Assembly (NCBI GenBank): GCA_963921195.1
Contig: OY992536.1
Coordinates: forward strand, 326,075,038 to 326,139,037
Direction: 5' to 3'
DNA: 64,000 nucleotides
Origin: Pegoplata infirma
Lineage: Eukaryota > Arthropoda > Insecta > Diptera > Anthomyiidae
The notes under the pieces were generated by a model that saw only the letters and a program-made list of their open reading frames with translations, searched no databases and was not told the origin of the DNA. Below, in pieces: positions 44,169-55,729 of this stretch (position 1 is its first letter; each line of letters starts with the position of its first letter). The translations under genes were made by a program, and so were the position numbers.

Positions 44169-44330
44169 ACCAGCAGAAACTGTATTACATTTCTGATTAC
44201 ATTTCCTATTACATTGATACGGGAAAGTGCCAAAAGTAATCTCTTTTGACTAAAAGTATTAACATGTGTCATCTTTCCGTATAAATATAATAGAAAATGC
44301 AATTCGAAAGGTAATACAGTTTTTGCTGGG
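44169..44330. mobile_element. MITE with CCAGCAGAAACTGTATTAC ends
   Basis: CCAGCAGAAACTGTATTAC at the left is the complement of GTAATACAGTTTTTGCTGG at the right. The 160-bp interior includes 'agtgccaaaagtaatctctt' and 'ttgactaaaag'. It is inserted in the 42539-47597 array and resembles the terminal bases of the 44670-45309 MITE only in CCAGCA. Non-coding. Confidence 0.7.
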
Positions 44331-44669
44331 AAAGCATTTATTCTTTTATTTCGAAAATATGGCGCTTTTAAACGTTATGTTATGATAGAAATAATTATTT
44401 TCCATAACTAAAATACAACAGTTTTTATTTTGAAAATAAAAAAATTTTCAATTTTTTTTTGCAAAAATTGCATAAGCCCACTTTTTTAAACAAAGGTTTA
44501 CGTTGTATTTTAGGCATCCATTTATGAACATACGATTTAATGATTAACTTAAGTTTTTAGTGACTAAGGGAGACTCGTATAATGTATCTATTATGACTAG
44601 AAATCACAGAAAGTTATTGCAGAAAGTTGATTTAAACACTGAAAATAAATTGAAAATACTACGCTAATA

Positions 44670-45309
44670 CCCAGCAAAACTTAGATTACCAAATAAGGTA
44701 TAAAATAAGGTATAAGATCTCTTATTTTATACATTGCAGCATTGATGATTTTAACAGGGGATGAGACTCAAAGTAATGTATACGAGTAAGGTATATAATA
44801 TAGCATACCAGAACGTAATATATAAGGTGTTACGAGTAGTGAAAAAGTAATTTTGTATTAAATTTACTCACGTGATTGTAAGTGAGTGTAAGTAGATAAA
44901 ATATGCTCGTGAGTGAGTGTGTGTCATTAGAAAATTCCTGTCGTGGGCCCATCTCTAGTTTAAACTTATGCATTTTTTTATCAAATATTTTTTTTTTTTT
45001 GTTACTGTAATGCATTATGCATCCAATTATAAATAATGCATTATTTCAAATTTTGAAATAATACATAATGTAACCAAATATAAGTCATCCATGATTTAAT
45101 GTTTAGAAATAATAAATATGAAATACATTTTTTCCAATAATCATGCATTACGTAACAAATTATTAGTAAAGCATTATTTTTCACTTTAAAATAATGCGTT
45201 GTGGAACAAATGCTTGGTAAGACATCCTAAAATAATGCTACAAATAAGGTATATACATTACCTAGTAATGTGTTATATAATCACTACCCATTACCAAAGT
45301 TTTGCTGGG
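44670..45309 (-). mobile_element. TA-flanked MITE with CCCAGCAAAACTT ends, copy 2
   Basis: Reverse-oriented relative of 31765-32493. It starts CCCAGCAAAACTTAGATTACC and ends GGTAATGGGT-type sequence complement, 'accaaagttttgctggg'. TA stands outside both ends (44668-44669, 45310-45311). Shared internal landmarks are 'attttttccaataatcatgc', 'catgatttaatgtttagaaa' and 'gcagcattgatgattttaac'. It sits in the 42539-47597 array, whose unit continues on both sides. Confidence 0.88.
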
Positions 45310-47597
45310 TAAATGGTAAGCAATGATAAAATGTAACTTTTTATTCAAAAATTAAATACTGAAATTTTTTGTTTTGATTATAAAAATTTGTTTTATAAAT
45401 TTTATGCAAAAAGTAGATAAGCCACCACGGCTTATCAAGTTATTGCAGAAAAATAAAAAAAAAAAAAAATTAAATAAAAAAAAAAAATTTAAATAAAAAA
45501 AAAAAAAAATCATTATGTATCAAGGTTTTACTTATAGTTTTTTTTTTTAATTAGTGATGAAGGACTACTAGCAGATAAATAAAAGTTTTGTCTTAAAAAT
45601 ATTGCAAAAAATTAAAACAACATTTTTTTTTTTGCAAAAAATAATAATATTCAGTATTATGATTTTTCGAAAACAATCTAAAAAAACTGCGCCTATAAAC
45701 TTTATCCAAAGATAGAACAACATTTCTGTTTAATACTAAAATACTTACAAATTTTATTTTGAAATTAAAAAAATGTTCAACTTTTTTTTCCAAAAAATAG
45801 ATAAGCCCACTTTTTTTAAACAAAGGTTTCCATTGAATTTTAGGCATCCATTGATGAACATACGATTTTAATGATTAATGGAGACTGATATAGTGTACCC
45901 ATTATGACTAAAAACAACGAAAAGTTATTACAGAAAATTGATAAGAGTCATTAAACACCGAAAGTAAATCGAAAATACTGCTCTAATAAATGGTATGCAA
46001 TGATAAAATAGATATTTTTATTCAAAACTAAAATACTAACATTCTTTGTTTTCAATATAAAAATTTCTTTCATAAATTTTATGCAAAAAGTAGATAAGCC
46101 ACCACGGCTTATCAAGTTATTGCAGAAAATTAAAAAAACTATTTTTTTTTTAATAAGAAAAAAAAAAAAAGAGTTTGTATCAAGGTTTTACCTATACTTT
46201 TTCTTTTAATTAGTGATAAAGGACTACTAGCAGATAATTAAAACTTTTGTCTAAAAAATTTCTATAATTGCAAAAAATTAAAACAAAAAATTTATAACAA
46301 TAGTATTGCGATTTTTCGAAAACAATTTAACAAAACTGCGCCTATAAACTTTATGCAAATATAGAACTGCATTTTTGGTAACACCTAAAATGCTAAGAAA
46401 TTTTGTTTTGAAAATAAAAAAAATTTAATTTTTTTTTTCAAAAAACTAAATAAGCCCACTTTTTTTCAAACAAAGGATTCCGTTGTATTTTAAGCGACAA
46501 TTGATAAACATGCGTTTTTAATGAATAATGGAGGCTCATATAATGTATCCGTTATGACTAAAAAACACGAAAAATCATACAAAATTGATAAGAGTCATTA
46601 AACACCGAAAATAAATCGAAAATACTGAGGTAATAAGTGCTAGCATTGATAAAGATGAACTTTTATTCAAAACTAATATATTGAAATTTTTTGTTTTCAG
46701 TATAAAAATTTATTTTTTAAATTTTATGCAAAAAGTAGATAAGCCACCGGCTTATCAAGTTATTGCAGAAAATTAAAAAATATTTTTTTAAATCCAAAAA
46801 ATAATCAGAATTTATCACGGTTTTACCTATAGTTTTTCTTTTAATTAGTGATGAAAGACTTCTAGCAGATAATTAAAAGTTTTGTCTAAAAAATGTTTTA
46901 TTATTGCAAAAAATTAAAACATTTTTTTTCGCAAAAAGTAATAGTATTTAGTATTGTAATTTTTATTAAAATTTTTAGGTGCAGCAGGTACACTTAGAAA
47001 TAAGGTAGATATAATTTGATAATTGGATAACATTATTTTTTAAAACTTAAATACTTAAAGAGCTGAATCCAATGTGACCACTCACTTAGAAATGACTAAT
47101 TGTAGGCAGAAAAACCTCAGTATCCATTTTTTTTGGACAGCTTAAATCTCAGTATTATTGACGAGCAAAAACTTCATAAACCATCACATTTTGAATGATA
47201 TTTTTTTTTTGTGCAATAACATGATAAGCCACCAAAAATTAAAAAAATCATATCCCGCTGGTTTTTAAACTTACTTAAGTATCCGTTGGCAAAAATCATT
47301 GTCTACCCTATTGTCACCTCTACAACCCAAAAAATTATTACTTTTGCTTCTATATTCATCACAATTTACCTTTTAGTCAGAGGTGTGAATTTTTTGTGGT
47401 GGCTTATCAAGTTTTTGAGTAAAAAATTTTGACAATAAAGTCGTATTGTAAAAAGTGACTTGGCTTCTGGAGCTGGAATTTATGGGAATTAAGCTTAGAT
47501 CTTTTCAGTGGGTATTGGTATGGTATTTGGGAGTAGAATGAGCATATAATATCAATTTTCGAAATCGGGTGGCTTATCATGTTTCTGCAATAAGCCC

Positions 47598-48529
47598 TTC
47601 ATTTGTTTTTTTTTTATTTTATTATTGCATGAATGAATTATGAATATGGCAATTGTAGTTTTATGTTTTTTTGTTTGTTCCATAAGTTTGTCCCTTGTGT
47701 TCTGTAGTTATATTATAGTTATGTAGTTATAATAGTACAACATATTTTTTAGTTTTTTTGTCGTAGTTATTGTTCAACCGCCTCCTGTCCTGTCTCTTAT
47801 TGTTGTTGCTAGTTTTCATTTATGCTTGGCTAAATAAATGGTTAGATAGACGGACGGACATAAGTTGATAGGTTGGGAGATTGTTGTGTTTTTTTTTTCG
47901 TTTGTATCGTTTCGTTGTTGGCAATTTACAATGTTTCAATTTTCTGCAAAAAAAAAAATGAAAAGGTTCTGGTAATGGTTTTTTGTTTCTTCTTTCTCGT
48001 TAGTCTTTCTGGGTATTAGGGTGGTACTAAGGGACAATTGCCACGATGAGTGACTATTAGCTAACTGGTTCTAATAGTCTCCGGAATCAATATCTAAACT
48101 GTTCCGTTCTTGAGATATGATGTATGATTGTATGTGATTCAAAATCAATCAGCCAAACTTTTCTATCACTTTCCCTTTCCGAGAAATTCGCATTTGAAAA
48201 ACACTAGTTAAGTACTTTTGGGAGTTCCATCTCTAGATTTTAATCTGCCAAACAAATTCTTATAACCCAAATCGCTTTCATTTGCAAATAATTTTTTTTT
48301 TTTTTTATGGAGTTTGAGTTTACGCGTGTAACTGAAAATCGGTGCTCTTTGTAAGTTGTGATTAAGTGGCTGGTTCTGTTCTTTTTCATACCCTTTTTCT
48401 TATTTTACTTAACGATCTTCTCTATCAAACTTCAAATCATATCTACTCTTTTGATCGTAGGCTAAGCCTTTTTGAGGTTGAGGGAAATAGGCAGATCATG
48501 AATGACACACTTATCAGGACCTATTGACA
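47598..48529. other. AT-rich sequence, no gene seen
   Basis: At 48018, TAGGGTGGTACTA matches the complement of TAGTACCACCCTA at about 50193-50205, suggesting one boundary of an older insertion. Otherwise simple T-rich and mixed sequence with no coding support. Confidence 0.35.
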
Positions 48530-48770
48530 ATCTCCGAGTGGGATCTTGCGAATAGAATCAGGTTCAATGCACGTAAGACCCAATGTTGTATGTTGACAGG
48601 CCTATGGAGCCAACAGCGTTATCTGAATACATAGACATCGAGGAAACGGGCACTCTTGATGTTCTGGGCATGACAACTCAGTGTGATGTCCGTTGGAATA
48701 AGCATGTTTCTCAGTATTCAAGTGCACTCGGTTGTCTTGTAGATCACATTCGTTTGTTATCGATTGTCCA
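48530..48770 (+). pseudogene. Non-LTR retrotransposon RT fragment (Jockey-like)
   Basis: From 48530 one frame reads ISEWDLANRIRFNARKTQCC, a typical segment following the RT active site. It shifts frame near 48590-48610 and continues as IDIEETGTLDVLGMTTQCD and VRWNKHVSQ, a typical RT thumb motif. The fragment is on the opposite strand to the adjoining I/LOA fragment and is unrelated to it in sequence. Clade is a guess from motif wording. Too short and broken to function. Confidence 0.7.
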
Positions 48771-48847
48771 GTTGATTGCACATTGCATTACAGAGAAGTT
48801 TGGTTTATTATTCGTACTAACCGTATGTAGAATAAACGCCCCGCAGA

Positions 48848-49735
48848 AGTAGATCTTGTTTTCAGAAACATTGACTCCAGGGTCTTGACAGCGGCTTGAC
48901 TGTCAGTACAGATGCTGACTGCGGTTGTAGACAAGACATTTCAACTTTATTGCCCAGCATCTCTGCCTGGTAAATACTGCAATGATCTGGCAAACTTCGA
49001 GCCAGGCTCAACCCAAGCTCTTCCGAATAGACTCCAAATCCCACTTGTTCGTGTATCTTCAATTCATCTGTGTGGAAATTTGTGGAGGCTCTACTACCCG
49101 AAATGCCTCTCATTCAAGACTCCCTGGATAGCATCATAGTGGTAAAGGGGAGCTCAAAAAGGCTTATTGAGGGAGCACAATCGCTGCTCTTCCATTGCAG
49201 TGTTCTTTTCAGTCAAATTTCCGATTTAGCTGCATGCTGCCTACCCAATATATGCAATGGTATCAGGTGAAGAAGGACTTCTAATGCAGCCGTAGGTGTA
49301 GTACGATGAACACCAGTGATGCACAACGAGGCCACTCTTTGTACCTTCGTGATAAAGTTATAGTTCCCTTTTGTCTCTAAAGCAGGCTTTCAGACAATGA
49401 TTCCATACAGCAGAATTGGATAAACCACTGAATCCAATGAACGACCTGTGGGCTAAAACCCTATCGTTTTCCAACCTGCTCCTGAATGTAACACCTGAAA
49501 CTCAACTTCCTATCTAAAAACCTCCAAAAAACTTGGCTCCATCTGAGAAGGCAGGAATCAAGAGACAGATCACTGTCTCTCGACAGATCTTTCAGAGAAC
49601 CCAGAAGAATGTGCCTCAATGTTGGCAGGTGCTTTCCCTTTACCGTTATCGCGACATCGTCAACATATGCGACAACATGCTCGTTAGACAAATTTGGATA
49701 AGAGATTTGGAATCTAGGGATCTACTTTTATAAAT
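48848..49735 (-). pseudogene. Truncated, decayed copy of the 60-64 kb I/LOA-group retrotransposon (RT to RNase H)
   Basis: This aligns colinearly with about 60788-61760 of the intact element. Shared blocks include 'gatcttgttttcagaaacat', 'cagcatctctgcctggtaaa', 'gcccaagctcttccgaatag', 'atgcagccgtaggtgtagta' and 'cagacaatgattccatacag'. On the minus strand it carries RNase H and RT-thumb remnants with several deletions and frameshifts, such as YVDDVAITVKGKHLPTLR in place of the intact YADDVAIAVKGKHL. Both ends are truncated and no 3' tail is present. Confidence 0.9.
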
Positions 49736-49913
49736 CAAGTCCTTTCTCAACTATCCACGCAATAATTTCTAGAAAAATTTTGATGACTGATTTATAATTA
49801 CGAGGTCCACTTTATATAAAATCGATTAATTTTTTCTTCAATATAAAACATTTTATAACAAATTTATGACGAAAAAAAAAAATTTTTACTAATTTTGATG
49901 ACGCTGTTTTTAT

Positions 49914-50208
49914 ACAACACGTTACATTGAACTAACATTTATGAAACGTGCCATCATATTGATGTAACTTTTCATTAGTATGACAAATCCCTTTCTTTTA
50001 GTCTTTGTTTCATTCATCCTTAAGATATTCTGCCTCATATAGTGTAGTACCACCCTACTGGATACATTACATTGAACTAAAATTTATGAAACGTTCCATC
50101 ATATTGATGTAACTTTTCATCAGCATGACGAAACCTTTTCTTTTAGTCTTTCTTTCATTCATCTTTAAGATATTCTGCCTTATATAATGTAGTACCACCC
50201 TACTGGAT
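49914..50208. repeat. 146-bp direct tandem duplication
   Basis: Two copies begin with 'ttacattgaactaa' at about 49922 and 50067 and share 'catcatattgatgtaacttt', 'cttttagtctttgtttcat' and 'gtagtaccaccctactggat' with few differences. The low divergence suggests a recent duplication. The inner end TAGTACCACCCTA complements the sequence at 48018. Confidence 0.85.
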
Positions 50209-50209
50209 A

Positions 50210-51001
50210 TATTATTTGTCCCTTGTAATGATAAATAACCAACGACGACTCGACACACAAATACATTCATATAGAACAGAACAAAACAAGACAGCCTAAA
50301 AACCTAGGTATACATGACCTGAGCTAAGTGATAAATTGCACTTTGTATTGTATGTTGTACGTTTGTAGAAGTAAATTTTAAGATTTTTTTTGTTGTTTTT
50401 ATTATTGTTTGTAATTCGTTGGTACGGTTTCCTTTTTGTTTGTTTTTTGGTGAAAAATTGTCAATGTTTCAGGAAGATGATTGACTGACCAACCAATAAA
50501 TAAATGTCTTTTATTTTGTGTTGAAAGGACAACAATAAAAAAAAGCAAGATTATAAATTTTATTTAAATTGAAATTTAAACTCAGATATAAAGAGAATCC
50601 TTATATCAGGGAGCTAGAGATTTTTCACCCATAAATAAAATTCAACTTTTTGAGAAAGAATAAACCATGTTACCATGCCGGGAGACATTCAATAATGTCT
50701 CTGAATGAGTCCAGGAATCACTTTTGATAAATCACAGATAGTAAACTTCAAACATAATTAAGACTCATTTCAAATGACATGAAAGACTTCCTACGGAATT
50801 GAAAAAAGTTTCAATCAAGGGTCTCTTTGGTATTGGAAAAGTGTTTGCGAACACTTGATTGTTGTAGATTTATTTAATGTTAAAGATTTTTGAATTTTGG
50901 CTTCATTAAAGATCGAGTTTTTTAAACTATCGGGAAGGTTCCTTTCTGTTTAAGTCGAATATTATTTATCAACTTGCTCTAATATAAAAACAACTTTATA
51001 G
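50210..51001. other. AT-rich sequence, nothing recognised
   Basis: No supported gene, repeat boundary or RNA. Confidence 0.45.
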
Positions 51002-51471
51002 CACAGACTAATACAGACTCGACAGTAGGGTTTTATAAGAAAAAAAGGTGAAAAGTATGCGGTAGGAGAAAACAGAGCGATTTTTAGCTAGTTTAAACCA
51101 AACCTGCCAACACTTTCTGCTTTCGACTCGTTTGAATCCAACATCTTTATGGACCCAGCCCATAGAGGTGGCACGCTTTTTGGAGCTCGATTTGGACGAG
51201 TCAATAGAACTGGGAGAGGAAAGATAACAAAATACTAACCATAAACTTACATGCATTTACAGGTCGAGCTGTTACAACAACAACAACAACTAATAAAGAG
51301 TGAGCGAAACAATAAAAACCGATTTGACATCTATTTTTCTTATTTTCTTATATTAGTTTTCTCTTTCTAACCTAATTAATAGAACAAAAGGAAAAAAACT
51401 AAACATATGATTCAAGATTACTTTTTTTGACACCTGTCATGAGTGTCGAGTCTGTATTGGTCTGAGTTTAT
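51002..51471 (-). mobile_element. hAT-like MITE with CAGACTAATACAGACT ends, copy 2 (enlarged)
   Basis: CACAGACTAATACAGACTCG at the left and GAGTCTGTATTGGTCTGAG at the right are inverted ends. Landmarks 'acagtagggttttataagaa', 'ggagaaaacagagcgatttt' and 'tttgacacctgtcat' match copy 1 (17885-18182) in reverse. An extra 140-150 bp (about 51130-51285, including 'gcacgctttttggagctcga' and a CAACAA run) is absent from copy 1. The flanks TTTATAG and TTTATGG may be a decayed TSD. Confidence 0.75.
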
Positions 51472-51949
51472 GGTTTATCTTTTTACAAATATTAGACTAT
51501 TTTAGGAATTCTAAAACCATTTAATTACAAACAAAAAATATTGTTAAAGAAAACTTTTGTTTATTAATATTTGTCTTCACTAATTTAATTATATAAGTAT
51601 TTTTTCATTGTTCTAGTAGACAACTTATGTTATAAGTTTAACATAAAGTTGTCAAAAAAAATTACAATTAACATCTTAATTTAGATAAATCATATTATCA
51701 ATACTAATATTTATTTTTGTATAATTCAACCCATAAGTCCGTAATTTAATCTTTTCGTTATTAATTATTACACAAAACTTATCACAAAAAACCAACATCC
51801 GTTCACACGTAACAAAAAATTCAAGGGGAATTCATAATTTTATTTGTTATACCCTACACTTATGGAGATGTATTAACAGTGAGTGTCAAAAGAAAGTGTA
51901 CAGGTCTAAAGTAGATGTAATTCGTTAACGACAAAGTTGACTATAAAAC
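51472..51949 (-). repeat. AT-rich sequence with a helentron-like right end in reverse
   Basis: At about 51847-51870, 'gttataccctacacttatgg' is the complement of the family's terminal 'agtgtagggtataac', as at 3760 and 12020. The rest shows no recognisable structure. Confidence 0.35.
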
Positions 51950-52450
51950 CACTTATTCTTATCAATCGACTATTGTTATTTTTATTATTTGTAGACTTTT
52001 TTAGAAAATTTTTAAAAAATATTTCTAAGTTGATTTTTTTCAAGTTTAAACATTAAAAATTTTAAAAAAAAGTGCACTAGTATAAATTCAGTTATCAACT
52101 CATTTTTCCAACAACCCTTACAAAAATAATTTTTTTGAATGCAGTAAAAAAATGCAATTGTTTGATCTCAAATTCTTTTGACCACCAATTTTTGTTAACA
52201 AAGAAAATTTTTAATTATTTTCATATCTCATTATAATACACTCAGGTGTACTTAAAGTAATAAACAATGAAATATTTTCTTTGTTTACAAAAAGAAAAAA
52301 TTGGAGGTCAAAAAAATGCATATTTTTTTACTGCATTAAAAAATTTTTGATTTTTGTTTGGGTCGTTAAAAAAATCAGTTAATAACTGAATTTTAATTTT
52401 CTTTATAGCTTTTTTTTAAATGATAGTCGATTGATAATAAGGGATTATCA
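51950..52450. repeat. 500-bp foldback
   Basis: 'cttattcttatcaatcgact' at the left pairs with 'agtcgattgataataaggga' at the right. Inner pairs are 'aattcagttatcaact' with 'agttaataactgaatt', 'ttgaatgcagtaaaaaaatg' with 'tttttttactgcatt', and 'gaccaccaatttttgttaac' with 'gtttacaaaaagaaaaaatt'. The centre is near 52235. Non-coding. Confidence 0.75.
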
Positions 52451-53039
52451 AAAGTTATGCGGAAAAATGCAAGGACTTCTCGAAAATACGTAAAAATACA
52501 AAATGCGTTCTGATCAGCAAAATTTAAAATCATTAACAAAAAATAACGTTGTAAAGGGTAACCAAAGATTCGACAAGACCAAATATAAACTTCTTACTAA
52601 TTATTTCTGAATGCGTTTGCGTGAATCTTTTTCGTTTCTTCTTCTACTTACTACAACTTCAGTGTAATCAAATTAATACAACTTTAACAAATTACAATGT
52701 GAATGAGCAAAAATAACTGTGATAACGTAACAAACTCAGAGCAATTAATTAATAACGACTACAAAGATACAACTACTGAATAAGGCTTACATATTAGTAT
52801 CAGTACAACAAATAGCAGTACTTGATTAACAACAAACAAATAATTTTAACCCTACGATTGATGAAAATGTTTTCTAAAGGATTACATACAATATGTTCCC
52901 TAGTGACCTATAAGGATCCCTATGCGTTTTCGGGTTAATTCATTCGACTTGCACCCTAATGTGGTTTACGGATGTCTTCAAAATTACAACTTAAAACAAC
53001 GGCGCAAGTATCTACAGACCTGACTTTAAAAGCCCTTTA
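52451..53039. other. AT-rich sequence, nothing recognised
   Basis: No gene or bounded repeat. Moderate complexity suggests ordinary non-repetitive DNA. Confidence 0.4.
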
Positions 53040-53556
53040 CACAGAAAAAAATAAAAAAAAATATTTGAGTAAATTTTTAATACAATTGAGTAAAAAATTA
53101 CTCAATTTTGCACCAGTAAACGATTTAATAGTATTGAGTAAATTTTTAATAAAAATTTATTAAATGTTCGAAAAAATTTACTCAAACTTTATCTATTTAT
53201 TTTTTTTAAAGTTTAAAAAAGTTTTAAATCTTTTTGCAAAAAAAAAACAAAAAACTTGTTTTTCAAACTTTACCAAACATATTTATGTCTCAAAAACATA
53301 GGAAAATTTTATAAAGACGATTACAAACTTTCATATACATACACAAAATACTATAAACTAAACGAGAATTCAAAAACTATGAGAGTTTAAAAAAAAATGA
53401 AAAAACTATTAAATTTCTATTAAATTATTTACTTAAATTGTTTTTAAAATTTTTAAGTAAATTTTTAATTGCGTCAATTAAAAAATTACTCAATTTTTGT
53501 TTTTAAATTTAAACAAGTGATTACTCAAATTTGGTTCCTCCATATTTTTTTCTGTG
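53040..53556. mobile_element. TA-flanked MITE with CACAGAAAAAAAT ends
   Basis: CACAGAAAAAAATAAA at the left and ATATTTTTTTCTGTG at the right are inverted ends with TA outside each (53038-53039, 53557-53558). The subterminal word 'gagtaaatttttaat' is repeated at about 53067, 53135 and (modified) 53455. 517 bp, non-coding; the 63-codon frame near its left end is a translation of the repeat. Confidence 0.8.
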
Positions 53557-53558
53557 TA

Positions 53559-54067
53559 CCATTGGGGAATTTTTAAGTATAATATAGATAAAAATATTAG
53601 GTAAGAAAGGCGGTGCCAGCTTGGCATTCCGCAAAGAACATTTGGTCCATAGCGATACCACAAAACATCTTCCGCTTATAGACGTAAAATAAATACATCG
53701 AATTGCTTTAAGCTTTTCAGGTCCATACTCGTAATTCTGTTCAGAGTCTCGAAATTTGAATCCATATTATTGATTCCCGACACACATATTCAAAAAGCAG
53801 TTCGCCAGATCAACCTCAGATTGTGCTTCAATAAATGTTCTCAAAAATTACAACACGCGCAATTACAGTGTTGCCATATTGAAGTCATTCTATCTTATAA
53901 ATCTTACATCTCTCTTTTATTCCCTTGCCGAAAGAAGCATGACGGTTACAATAGTAATTCATAGGCAGTGTTGCCTAAGTGTTGCTCATTTAAAAAAACA
54001 AAAGTTACGGTACTTGAACAGTAAACAGGTCTATTTCCGTCTTTGACGAGTTTTGTTTTAAGAAGAA
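53559..54067. other. Moderate-complexity sequence, unassigned
   Basis: GC is higher than in the neighbours ('ggtaagaaaggcggtgccag', 'cttggcattccgcaaagaac'). It may be a decayed retrotransposon segment, but no conserved motif could be read in any frame. Confidence 0.3.
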
Positions 54068-54467
54068 ACCCAGGTAGACCACAACCCAGTAGGATGCATC
54101 AAGTACTCCAGAGTGCAAGGAGAAGAAGTTAGATGCCTCGTATTCTATGTTTCCACAGAATTTAAGAAATTCTGATCATCTTTTAATAACTCTTAAATTA
54201 CAGCCTATATGCAGACCAGTCCGCTCTTAAGGATTTCGCCTTATTATAGAGCTTTTGTAGAAATCTGTGATCTTTAAATCATTTGTCCTACAAGGTGGAT
54301 TTTTTTTGCCCCTAAACTTTGAAGAAGGGTACGCTGCATCCAGAGACCTATTGCAAACATTTGTTATTTGGTCAACCAAGCAGTCAATTTCCGCCAAACT
54401 ATGCGGATTAGAACAGGCTAACCAGAAAAATTCCCCCTATATTTCACGCAGTTTGTCATTTCTAGAT

Positions 54468-55386
54468 CAGCGGTTACCAACCTTTTTGGCTCGCGTACCC
54501 CTAATTTTAAATTTTATCAGCCGCGTACCCCCTAGCGAGTTTTTTGTTTTCGTTAAAAAATTTCTCATATAAATATTAGAGTTGATTTTGAAATTTTTGA
54601 TCTGCGGGTATTATCATTTTTTTGAAGGCTTTAGGGGAGATCAAAATAGTGGTGGTATTTTTTGGGAAAAATTTTCGCTCCTTGGGATGGTTCAATGCAT
54701 CTGAAAACGTGGATTTTGAGCTGATTTTTCTGTAGAGCAATAACAGCTGAAAATATTGCAAATCTGATTTCACCAGTCGATTCTACACCAAAATTTAAAA
54801 AAACTGACGTTTTTGAACTCTTAAAAAAAGTTCCAAAAACACATCACAGAGGGCGGAAATAAAATGTTTTTGATTTTTCTTAATTTTTTTTTTTAATACA
54901 AGGGCAGATCAACAAATTCGTGACTTTTCGAATGAAACACCCCCGTATATATGTACAATGAAAGGACATTTTGAGCTTAACAAAATGGTACCGAAATTTC
55001 CACTCTATCAGAAACTGTCTCAAAAATGCCCAAAAACACGTTTTTTGAGAACTTTGACATATATTTTCTCAAAAACCTGACATCTTAGAAAAATTTGGCA
55101 ACCATATTCGGAATCAGCATCGAAAGATTAATCGAAAACAAGTAGTCAGATTTCAAATATCGCAAAAAATGCTCTCTAAATTGCACAAAAATACGTTTTT
55201 TTTGTAAACTTTGACCTCAACTTCCTTAAAAACCTGACGTTATGGAAAACTTTGGAAGCCAGATGCGGAACCAGCATTGAAAGGTTAATCTAAAACAAAT
55301 ATCCAAATTACTAAAATTTTGCGTACCCCCGCGGACAGTTTCGCGTACCCCCTAGTGGTACGCGTACCATAGGTTGGTAACCGCTG
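54468..55386. mobile_element. hAT-type element, perfect TIRs and 8-bp TSD, CGCGTACCCC repeats
   Basis: CAGCGGTTACCAACCT at the left is exactly complementary to AGGTTGGTAACCGCTG at the right. TTCTAGAT is duplicated exactly (54460-54467, 55387-55394). Subterminal 'cgcgtacccc' words occur several times at both ends. The interior has two diverged tandem segments (about 55030-55130 and 55190-55290: 'cgttttttgagaactttgac', 'aaaacctgacatctt') but no transposase frame. 919 bp, inserted in the retrotransposon remnant. Confidence 0.93.
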
Positions 55387-55729
55387 TTCTAGATAAAACT
55401 TGAACTTAGCCACGTTTCCTGCCACGTTTCCTGAGTAAAAATTCAAAGAAGCTATGATCTGAGAAAGAAATATCTTTCAAATCCCTTCAGCCATGAATCC
55501 TATCAAACAATGTATCTGATACAAGTGTTACATCAAGAACTTCTTAAAAGACAGCTTGAACTGCTCCACGTTCCCTAAGTAAAAACTCAATAAAGCAAAG
55601 ATCTAAGGAATAAAGGTCTTTCAAAACTCTCCAGTCATTATATCTATCAGACAATTTATCTGATACGCCTAAATGTTACGAAAGTTGTTACAAATTAATA
55701 AAAACTCCAAAAGTGACTCGCCTGTTTTG

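Larger units (their letters stand above)
42539..47597. mobile_element. 5.06 kb TIR-bounded array of about 650-bp tandem units
   Basis: The outer ends are inverted: GGGCTTATTGCAGAAACTTG-ATAAGCCAC at the left and, from the other side, GGGCTTATTGCAGAAACATG-ATAAGCCAC at the right (one mismatch in 29). Inside, a composite motif with TIR-like pieces, 'ataagccaccacggcttatc' followed by 'aagttattgcagaaaa', recurs at 43668, 45417, 46093 and 46739. A second landmark, 'ataagcccacttttttt', recurs at 43376, 44029, 44470, 45800 and 46451. Neighbouring landmarks are 643-677 bp apart after subtracting nested MITEs. Units also share 'aaaactgcgcctataaactt' and 'attagtgat.aaggactact'. No ORF or transposase. No clear TSD. 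Confidence 0.85.

Noticed and set aside
42539..47597. Regularly spaced repeats as a possible CRISPR array
   Set aside because: Units are about 650 bp, themselves repeated throughout, in a eukaryotic genome context; there are no short repeats with unique spacers.
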